From assembly GCA_021234155.1 (NCBI GenBank), contig JAJEKV010000109.1:3127869-3191868 (forward strand): DNA of 64,000 bases, in the 5' to 3' direction. Source of the DNA: Isoetes taiwanensis (Eukaryota; Streptophyta; Lycopodiopsida; Isoetales; Isoetaceae). A program made the position numbers and the translations under genes. The notes beneath the pieces were generated by a model, which ran no database searches, was not told the DNA's origin, and was given only the letters and a program-made list of their open reading frames with translations. This document shows positions 61,201-64,000 of this stretch, piece by piece (position 1 is the first letter of the stretch; every line of letters begins with the position of its first letter).

Positions 61201-62433
61201 CAAGCGTTGCAGTTTGTGGCAAGCTACACAGGGTTTAGGGAGGCAAAACACAAAGAAATGCGCATGTTTGAATTTAACCTTGACCCATACATGATAATAC
61301 CAACATACACAAGCCTACCTAAGCATGGCCAGAAGGAAGCGTTTCTTACCACATGAGGGCATGCCATTGATGTCCCAGACATTGTTACAAACATTGCATC
61401 ACTTGCATTGGGCGCTGGTTATGAGCTCGCCCTGCATAGAGAAACAACAGAAAAGTAGTAAATTGTCAGAGCAGATAGGATTTCCATATTGAACAGCTCA
61501 AAAAAAATGACAAACTAGACAACTCAAATTGTATATAACCAAATTTTGAAGAAGAAAAACATATGGAAATGACCATTGTATGTCTCAAGAAGCACCTGAA
61601 ATCAGATTGCGTTATGCCTTTTTATATAGAGATATCCCTTTGTGGACATATATTTTTAGGGCATGTAAATAGTGCGAATAACAATCCATATGGAAGACCT
61701 TGTGGAAATGATGGACTGCCATCCATTGAGGAGCCATTTTGCGAACTTACGAGTTTCAAAGACAACCAACAATCCATAGAGGAACCAGTGCTGGTGTTTC
61801 CTTGTATTACCAAAAAAATGCTATAAATGTATGGTATTTTTTTTGTAATGCCATCTCAAACTGCAGGCTTGCACCAAATTCTGCCAACACTATGTGGCAC
61901 TAAAGATCTGCTTCAAAGACAACAAATTTGGAACTTCTCCAACAGGTTTCATTCGTCTCTCCAAGATTAAAAAAAGTTGTTGATGCAGTGCAGCTGGCTT
62001 GATTATAGTGCCAAAACGAAAAAGAAAACTTTGGTTCTCACAGCAATGACTGCCTCTCTGTTAGGTGTAGAGCCCTGGGCAATGCTTGCCTGGGTTGCTG
62101 CTTCCAAATCGAATAGGGGGGCTGAAAAATCCAGGTCAAAGATGGGTGTATTGCTGGAGAAATCTGAAAGAAACAGTGGAACTGCACAGGGCTCAATGGG
62201 CAGTTGAAATCTCCATACAGATTACAAATATCTATGTTAGCCAAATCCGCTTTAAGGATGAAGGAGAAGATGAAACAGTAACTCACAGGAGCAACTATTG
62301 TGACACAAGTTCCATAATTGGAAAACCAACTCAATTCATTGTAAATGTTCGAAGATGCAACTGAAACTACTTTAGTTGCTCTTGAAGGAGAATAATTACC
62401 GCCCGGCTGTAGGAAGTTACCTGCAGCTGCAAC
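25160..62433 (-). CDS. Subtilisin-like protease with PPC, TSP1 and EGF-like modules (partial at 5' end)
   Basis: Seventeen exons were placed by splice sites, matching phase and domain continuity. In coding order they are 62287-62433, 61350-61431, 55035-55316, 54548-54646, 53677-53864, 53222-53389, 50058-50118, 43177-43268, 37210-37301, 36880-37144, 35145-35260, 34891-35065, 33696-33758, 31440-31637, 31208-31351, 25385-25643 and 25160-25299. The domains are: S8 peptidase catalytic half (Asn and Ser motifs), a beta-rich domain, a pre-peptidase C-terminal (PPC) domain, at least two TSP1 repeats, an EGF-like module, CC-x-SG-xx-D-x-C repeats, an unassigned domain, a Cys-rich module and a final EGF-like module. 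The exons for catalytic Asp and His and for any signal peptide lie beyond the right edge. The disulfide-rich modules imply a secreted or cell-wall protein. One TSP1 exon between 37301 and 43177 is still missing. Five exons have 1-bp indels, so the locus could be decaying, but single-base slips in short runs also fit read error. Confidence 0.85.
25385..25643 (-). CDS. Protease gene exon 16: Cys-rich module and EGF-like start
   Basis: The acceptor TTGCAG precedes TTCATTCCAGG. It encodes [12 protein letters not shown], then [14 protein letters not shown], then [16 protein letters not shown] and ends at AAAG/GTATAG. All six EGF cysteines are supplied jointly with exon 17. Length 259 bp, phase 0 to 1. 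Confidence 0.88.
26990..28420 (-). mobile_element. Decayed LINE fragment in the last large intron
   Basis: Minus-strand translation gives a plant LINE reverse transcriptase block ([20 protein letters not shown], near 27960-28030). Downstream is a zf-RVT-like segment ([20 protein letters not shown]) inside the 88-codon frame at 26993-27259. Stops and frame changes occur throughout. It is inactive, and the 5' part is missing. Confidence 0.75.
27487..27735. repeat. Tandem duplication of about 120 bp
   Basis: Two diverged copies run from about 27488 and 27614. Each contains GAGAAGCAAAGAGTATTAAA or a close variant, then CATCTTAA...CCAGCATG, then TTTTGAAGAAACAAA. They lie inside the LINE remnant. 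Confidence 0.6.
28421..31207. other. Intron sequence without a recognised gene
   Basis: It contains poly-T and poly-A stretches (near 29190 and 29380) and AT-rich DNA. A segment at about 30560-30979 ends GCTGGAGCGTCACA, like the Ty3/gypsy LTR terminus, and may be an LTR remnant. No exon of the protease gene was found here. Confidence 0.4.
31208..31351 (-). CDS. Protease gene exon 15
   Basis: Forty-eight codons between acceptor AAACAG and donor TCG/GTAATC, phase 0 to 0. It encodes [20 protein letters not shown] to [12 protein letters not shown]. This is a mixed alpha-beta segment that continues exon 14 ([12 protein letters not shown]). I do not recognise the domain. Confidence 0.85.
31440..31637 (-). 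CDS. Protease gene exon 14: Cys-rich repeat, one base short
   Basis: It encodes [15 protein letters not shown], then after a 1-bp gap in an A run [18 protein letters not shown] and [15 protein letters not shown]. The donor is GCT/GTAAGT. The CC-x-SG-xx-D-x-C-xx-CDG pattern repeats that of exons 12 and 13. Length 198 bp, where 199 would keep the phase. Confidence 0.85.
31950..32930 (-). mobile_element. Copia remnant with gag and primer site, minus strand
   Basis: A gag segment [20 protein letters not shown] lies in 32267-32539. The minus strand reads TGGTATCGGAGC (primer site) at 32737-32748. LTR-like sequence upstream to about 32930 has a TTTATATATGCCCC promoter-like box. The pol part is absent. 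Confidence 0.7.
33340..33540 (-). mobile_element. Possible primer site of another copia remnant
   Basis: The minus strand reads TGGTATTAGAGTGGAGG near 33351-33367, a diverged initiator-tRNA primer site. No coding part could be assigned. Confidence 0.4.
33696..33758 (-). CDS. Protease gene exon 13: short Cys-rich repeat, one extra base
   Basis: Acceptor TTGCAG and donor AACAA/GTAAGG. It begins [12 protein letters not shown] and ends YDGTN, with one extra base between the two frames (TTGGCGG). With 62 bp it would join exon 12 (phase 0) and exon 14 (phase 2) exactly. Confidence 0.75.
34218..34362. repeat. Tandem duplication of about 70 bp
   Basis: CCCTCATCCCAATTCTTG, TTTCCTAACATGAGATGG and a GAGTTGCT...CCCAGAA tail occur twice in succession. 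It is intronic and no function is apparent. Confidence 0.7.
34395..34540 (-). pseudogene. Degenerate duplicate of protease exon 12
   Basis: It aligns with about 34880-35000: the same GCAGTGT...GGTTCAGATTCACAGCAG style sequence. The minus strand gives [14 protein letters not shown] against [10 protein letters not shown] in the real exon. It has stops and lost cysteines, so it looks like an inactive exon duplication in the following intron. Confidence 0.6.
34891..35065 (-). CDS. Protease gene exon 12: EGF-like end and Cys-rich repeat, one extra base
   Basis: The acceptor TTCATAG precedes GAAGGCAAATG. It encodes [17 protein letters not shown] (the second half of an EGF module), then [20 protein letters not shown] and CCISP. 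A CCC run is one base too long for the frame to reach the donor GGG/GTATCT. Without it the exon is 174 bp, phase 0 to 0. Confidence 0.82.
35145..35260 (-). CDS. Protease gene exon 11: EGF-like first half
   Basis: The acceptor ATTAAG precedes TGATGACTCAC. It encodes [16 protein letters not shown] and [13 protein letters not shown] before donor TTG/GTATTC. With exon 12 this makes a complete EGF-like module (C-x-GHGRC ... CSC ... C). Phase 1 to 0, 116 bp. Confidence 0.85.
35482..35521 (-). CDS. Tentative small exon linking TSP1 to EGF
   Basis: The frame [13 protein letters not shown] is what a TSP1 repeat ending CNSQ would need next (its final Pro-Cys). The donor CATT/GTAGGG has the phase required by exon 11. 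There is no AG at the expected acceptor (the sequence is TATAACCC), so this exon is a proposal only. Confidence 0.35.
36880..37144 (-). CDS. Protease gene exon 10: TSP1 repeats
   Basis: It completes one TSP1 module ([18 protein letters not shown] ... CNTQPC) and encodes most of a second one ([17 protein letters not shown], then [13 protein letters not shown] and EKICNSQ). It has the Trp ladder and six-Cys spacing of the family. The donor CAG/GTCGAC is weak. Length 265 bp, phase 2 to 0. Confidence 0.9.
37210..37301 (-). CDS. Protease gene exon 9: TSP1 start
   Basis: The acceptor TTGCAG precedes GCCTGTAACATG. It encodes [20 protein letters not shown] and [10 protein letters not shown] before donor CAG/GTACAC. 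It joins exon 10 in phase to make GVQTREVFC. Its first Cys pair closes an earlier TSP1 repeat whose middle exon I could not locate. Confidence 0.9.
37780..39856 (+). mobile_element. Copia remnant (integrase tail, RT, RNaseH end, 3' LTR)
   Basis: RT frame 38428-39309: [47 protein letters not shown] and the catalytic YVDDTIVTG, then MRYCLGIEV. An RNaseH tail ([13 protein letters not shown]) is at about 39360-39415. A polypurine stretch GGGTGGGA abuts TGTTGGAATATTCC at 39588, so 39588 to about 39856 is a 3' LTR. The 5' half and 5' LTR are absent. Its LTR end abuts the RT of an opposite copia at 39857, which suggests a nested insertion. Confidence 0.8.
40550..40710. repeat. Tandem duplication of about 85 bp in the copia linker
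   Basis: CACTAGAATAAACTGCTTC to TTACTGGATTATAACATC occurs twice back to back with small changes. Confidence 0.7.
41085..41460. other. GC-rich block inside a copia remnant
   Basis: This CpG-containing stretch differs from its AT-rich surroundings and splits the copia integrase. A 63-codon minus-strand frame without an ATG start (41115-41306) includes [20 protein letters not shown] and [15 protein letters not shown] do not recognise it. Related copia sequence (CAAGGA..GAGTAGGG.CCCAG) flanks both sides, at about 40784 and 41494. Confidence 0.45.
41640..43176. other. Intron with unassigned sequence
   Basis: The missing middle TSP1 exon would be expected between here and 37301, but I found no convincing candidate. 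A plus-strand 89-codon frame (42178-42447, ending [20 protein letters not shown]) is not recognised. Confidence 0.35.
43177..43268 (-). CDS. Protease gene exon 8: first TSP1 start
   Basis: The acceptor AAACAG precedes CAATAAAACATC. It encodes [19 protein letters not shown] then [11 protein letters not shown] and ends at CAG/GTAGCT. Phase 1 to 0 fits exon 7. The Trp-x5-Trp ... Cys-x3-Cys-Gly-Gly-Gly pattern is diagnostic for TSP1. Confidence 0.9.
43448..43825 (+). repeat. 5' LTR of copia, internally duplicated
   Basis: It starts TGTTAGATAATGTG like the 3' LTR but is 378 bp against 197 bp. The body beginning AACATATGGTCTAAAGTG occurs twice in tandem (from about 43463 and 43643). The extra unit is absent from the 3' LTR. 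Confidence 0.9.
43826..43838 (+). promoter_or_regulatory. Copia primer-binding site
   Basis: TGGTATCAGAGCC lies directly after the 5' LTR and complements initiator-Met tRNA. Confidence 0.9.
44320..45404 (+). pseudogene. gag: Copia Gag and protease, frameshifted
   Basis: The start [20 protein letters not shown] is followed by the gag domain, then a frame change near 44740-44770 ([12 protein letters not shown]). A zinc knuckle ([14 protein letters not shown], 45017-45058) and a protease ([14 protein letters not shown]) follow. Gag forms the particle and protease matures the polyprotein. A stop before KCYNCG and the shift near 44750 show it is inactive as read. Confidence 0.88.
45405..46293 (+). 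pseudogene. pol: Copia integrase
   Basis: The GAG-pre-integrase zinc region reads [13 protein letters not shown] ... [11 protein letters not shown]. The catalytic core has Asp in LLHTDLCHM, Asp in [11 protein letters not shown] and Glu in [11 protein letters not shown]. It ends at a TAA (46291-46293) where the related frame continues to [18 protein letters not shown]. Confidence 0.88.
46294..48508 (+). pseudogene. pol: Copia RT and RNase H, multiple frame breaks
   Basis: RT motifs are spread over shifting frames: [33 protein letters not shown] and [26 protein letters not shown] box is readable at about 47545-47574. RNaseH motifs are [29 protein letters not shown] and [12 protein letters not shown]. 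It ends at 48508, about 100 bp before the 3' LTR. Confidence 0.85.
48611..48807 (+). repeat. 3' LTR of copia
   Basis: A 197-bp single-unit LTR, TGTTAGATAATG ... CAACCCTAATA, followed by the ATTTA duplication. Confidence 0.9.
48813..50057. other. Intron sequence without a recognised gene
   Basis: It is AT-rich, with short repeats GTTTCAGTTTA(G)GGTTTA near 49625-49650. I see no exon or transposon signature. Confidence 0.4.
50058..50118 (-). CDS. Protease gene exon 7: end of PPC domain
   Basis: The acceptor TGTGCAG precedes ATGATTGACGGG. It encodes [19 protein letters not shown] and ends at ACAT/GTAATC. This is the conserved last strand pair of a PPC domain (DGY-x-GNSGPF). Phase 0 to 1, 61 bp. 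Confidence 0.9.
50476..52000 (+). mobile_element. Copia remnant: LTR, primer site and gag
   Basis: The primer site TGGTATCAGAGCT is at 50656-50668. LTR-like sequence lies upstream from about 50476, with a TATATAAGCC box at 50527. A gag fragment is at 51397-51723 ([18 protein letters not shown]), followed by [20 protein letters not shown] near 51836. No pol or second LTR is evident. Confidence 0.7.
53009..53245. repeat. Tandem duplication next to exon 6 donor
   Basis: A unit of about 100 bp (GGTGGTCTTACAATTGTAAA to AATGTGTGGCTGAA) occurs twice at about 53026-53215. Its end overlaps the exon 6 donor. TCCTTCCAAAGTGGAA also occurs twice (53010 and 53233). Confidence 0.75.
53222..53389 (-). CDS. 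Protease gene exon 6: PPC domain core
   Basis: The acceptor CCGTTAG precedes GTTGTCGACATT. It encodes [39 protein letters not shown] and WKDRTYII, then AATT/GTAAGA. It has the PPC signature (C-D ... F-D ... CNDD ... C). Fifty-six codons, phase 0 to 0. Confidence 0.92.
53677..53864 (-). CDS. Protease gene exon 5: PPC domain start
   Basis: The acceptor TTCTGCAG precedes ATATATGC. It encodes [14 protein letters not shown], then [20 protein letters not shown] and [14 protein letters not shown] before ATG/GTAATG. The GPDVVF strand is typical of PPC domains of secreted peptidases. Phase 1 to 0, 188 bp. Confidence 0.9.
54548..54646 (-). CDS. Protease gene exon 4: beta-rich linker domain
   Basis: The acceptor TTTGCAG precedes ATTTTTTGG. 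It encodes [19 protein letters not shown] then [13 protein letters not shown] and ends at AATG/GTATGT. Thirty-three codons, phase 1 to 1. It fits a beta-sandwich following the subtilase domain. Confidence 0.85.
55035..55316 (-). CDS. Protease gene exon 3: end of the subtilase domain, one base short
   Basis: The acceptor TTTTTAG precedes GCAGGGGTTGC. It encodes [20 protein letters not shown] and [20 protein letters not shown], the helix after the catalytic Ser, then TRLVN. A second frame [20 protein letters not shown] leads to donor ATAG/GTTTGT. The two frames differ by one base, best explained by a G missing from a GGGG run. Confidence 0.85.
56011..56237 (-). repeat. Diverged copia LTR relic
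   Basis: It resembles the LTRs at 56433-56607 and 60285-60460, including CATATGCTAACA followed by CCCCTGATGACTAGCATGAC. It contains a 49-bp tandem duplication from 56068. Confidence 0.6.
56433..60460 (-). mobile_element. Copia element with internally inverted integrase block
   Basis: The LTRs are 56433-56607 and 60285-60460, flanked by ATGAA and ATGAG. The minus-strand primer site TGGTATCGAGCC (60273-60284) and polypurine tract (56608-56614, AGGGGAA) fix the orientation. Minus-strand gag is at 59006-59257, protease [15 protein letters not shown] at about 58600, and the RNaseH end near 56780-56970 ([19 protein letters not shown]). The integrase part at about 57600-58390 lies on the plus strand instead ([27 protein letters not shown]). 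Most of RT is missing. The element is dead. Confidence 0.82.
59875..60087. repeat. Near-perfect inverted repeat, 93-bp arms and 27-bp loop
   Basis: The left arm 59875-59967 and right arm 59995-60087 are reverse complements over their whole length by eye (GTTACGAATACATTC ... and ... GAATGTATTCGTAAC). It lies in the leader of the minus-strand copia element, between gag and its primer site. Confidence 0.9.
60461..61349. other. Intron with unassigned open frames
   Basis: A minus-strand frame of 129 codons (60550-60939) and shorter frames are present, but I recognise no family and see no splice-compatible exon. GGCGGAATGGCTCTGTTGG at 61129-61147 loosely resembles a tRNA/SINE A box. Confidence 0.35.
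61350..61431 (-). CDS. Protease gene exon 2: catalytic Ser exon, one extra base
   Basis: The acceptor ATGCAG precedes GGCGAGCTC. It encodes GELITSA, then [20 protein letters not shown] and ends at GTG/GTAAGA. The nucleophile Ser sits in the S8 signature GTSMA. One base too many in a CCC run breaks the frame. With 81 bp the exon is phase 0 to 0. Confidence 0.9.
61432..62286. other. Intron between catalytic exons
   Basis: No gene or transposon was recognised in this 855-bp intron. Confidence 0.5.
62287..62433 (-). CDS. Protease gene exon 1 in window: oxyanion-hole Asn exon
   Basis: The acceptor TATATAG precedes GTTGCAGCTGC. It encodes [20 protein letters not shown] then VVSVASSN and [16 protein letters not shown] before CCT/GTGAGT. 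AAGN carries the oxyanion-hole Asn, and SNYG-x-C-V-x-I-x-AP is characteristic of proteinase K-like S8 enzymes. Forty-nine codons, phase 0 to 0, no indel. Confidence 0.93.
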
Positions 62434-62619
62434 CTATATAATGAAGAGCTTTATGTTAGGCACCTTAAAAGACACTGGTAAGTTAACAAATCTGATTTCA
62501 AGTGTCATCAAAACTGCATACAATGGTTTATATAAAAACCGTGAATAAACCAATAGCGCTCCCAGTTCAAGCTTATCAATAAATCATCAATTTCCATTCA
62601 TGGGCGCTTGAGGTTCTCT

Positions 62620-63330
62620 TAGATAATATGAAACAAATGTATCTTAGTAGTAAATTGACATGTCATCGTGGTGTAGGAGATTGCTCTGTTCTGCTGCTTT
62701 TAACATGGTATCAGTGTCAAGGTTAGGAGAATCATCAAAGTGATTGGTGAAAGACAAAACATTGAGACATCATAGCAAAGTGCCAAAACTCTCCTGTAAT
62801 TTAACCTGGAGTTGTCCAAGGAGATAGAATCTTCTGCAGTTACTGGCGGGAATAGATCGAATCAGTCAAATTGAATATTGTCTAATAATGTGCTAAAAGG
62901 TAAAATGTTTAATCATTACTTTGGCTATTCAGGATAGATGCGGAATTGTTGCAGTTGGACAAGAAATTCTCCAAAGGGAGAGCTTCTGGTGTAGATGCTT
63001 GGAATTTGGTCGTGCAAAAGAAATTGAGATTGGTATTTGTTACAGCATTCTCTGCCAAAATTGATGCATCCGATCCGATTCCTCAAAGATCTCTCATTGG
63101 TAGGTCAATTTAGCCTGTAACATGAGAAGTGCCAGAAACGACAGGTGAGTTGCCAGCAGGATTGAGTAAATGGCTCTAAGTCTCTCTCAGAGAACTTTGG
63201 TTCAAAAATGGATCCTTTCAAATTCTTCATCTTGGCGATAAGTTGAGCCATTGAATCATAAATCATGGAAAACTTAAACCAAAATGATGATGATGATGGA
63301 AAATCAGGTCAGCAACTCTACAAGATTCTA
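62620..63330 (+). mobile_element. Copia remnant related to the 43448 element
   Basis: CTTAGATAATATGAAACAAATG resembles the LTR start of the copia at 43448. The primer-like TGGTATCAGTGTC is at 62706-62718, and ATGGATCCTTTCAAATTC at 63209 matches the gag start of that family (MDPFKF). Coding potential is lost. Confidence 0.65.
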
Positions 63331-64000
63331 ATAATATCAAATTGATTTCCAACTCAAATGAAGCTAGTTTAAAGATTCACTAGTGCTGGTGGCAATATGA
63401 TTTACGGAGGCGGGAATTAATACAAAAACATTGTCTTCTCAATATGATAATGTAGCTCAAAATCAGGTTTGATGTATACATTTGATTTGAATCTTCTAAA
63501 ATATTCTATAGAAAGAAAGGAAGAAAAGATTTATTAGCGTCTACGGAAGGCCCAAAGGGTCTATGAGATACAATATTTTCAAGGCCTCAGGAGGAAAACC
63601 CTCCTGTTATCTGGAAATATACAAACAAAATATTAATCTAACAGAACTTATAGTAAAGAATCTGCTCAGGTGGGTTGATGGGAGTAGCCCATTTGTTCCT
63701 GTGCCTGCTGCAAGTACCACTTTTGACTTTGCTTTGAAGCATGATGCTCAGCCTCTTCTGGAAAAGCCTTTTATGTTTTGCAACTGCTGATCGTTTTATC
63801 TTCTTAGACAATGTCAGCGACCGCCTTTAGGAGTCAAGATACTTTCTTTTCTGTGATGCCTCCACCATCATCTTATCATCATTTTGACTCAGATGAAAAG
63901 AAATTGGTTATTTCTGTTTGCTTCAAGCCCATTGGATTCTTTTTGTTTCTGCTTTCTGTGGATGGTTCACATACAAAGTGAGGCACATTTCTGATCGTAA
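63331..64000. other. Right-edge sequence without a clear gene
   Basis: A 75-codon plus frame (63563-63790) contains SSPFVPVPAASTTFDFALKH, similar in style to a short stretch near 52800 and probably copia-derived. Nothing here supplies the missing catalytic Asp and His exons. Confidence 0.4.

Noticed and set aside
1-64000. CRISPR arrays, bacterial operons or phage genes
   Set aside because: Intron-bearing gene, tRNA-iMet primer sites, LTR elements and a plant-type LINE show nuclear plant DNA. No regularly spaced repeats of CRISPR type were seen.

Overview
This window is repeat-rich nuclear DNA from a land plant. Ty3/gypsy and Ty1/copia LTR retrotransposons and a plant-type LINE fill most of it. 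The single recognisable host gene has short exons spread over more than 37 kb. That gene joins a proteinase K-like subtilase to PPC, thrombospondin type 1 (TSP1) and EGF-like modules. As far as I know this architecture is not typical of flowering plants, so a non-seed plant such as a fern or lycophyte seems most likely. That is an inference, not a proof.

Region 1 (1690-22859, minus strand) is a composite Ty3/gypsy chromovirus flanked by the 5-bp duplication AGATT. Its layout is 3'LTR - internal copy A - truncated LTR - truncated internal copy B - 5'LTR. In transcription order each internal copy reads: tRNA-iMet primer site, two hairpins, ORF1, two more hairpins, ORF2, gag, protease, RT-RNaseH. 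Copy A also has integrase with a chromodomain. ORF1 is the highlight of the window. It begins with the exact histone H3 tail (M-ARTKQTARK), continues through about 330 highly charged residues, and ends in a complete H3 histone fold. A retrotransposon therefore carries a captured, heavily modified histone H3. ORF2 is an unrecognised acidic protein found in both copies.

Region 2 (22865-25159) holds a roughly 950-bp element with terminal inverted repeats and otherwise no recognised gene.

Region 3 (25160 to beyond the right edge, minus strand) is the subtilase-PPC-TSP1-EGF gene. I could place 17 exons, with splice sites and phases that agree, plus one tentative exon. The exons for the catalytic Asp and His lie beyond the window. 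Five exons carry 1-bp indels. Its introns hold a LINE fragment, several copia fragments, one near-complete copia element (43448-48807, TSD ATTTA), and a copia element with an inverted integrase block (56433-60460) that contains a near-perfect hairpin with 93-bp arms.

Base quality matters here. Differences between the repeated Ty3 segments concentrate at CAG/CTG sites. This looks like a read-error signature of CHG-methylated DNA rather than mutation, so single frameshifts should not be over-read.
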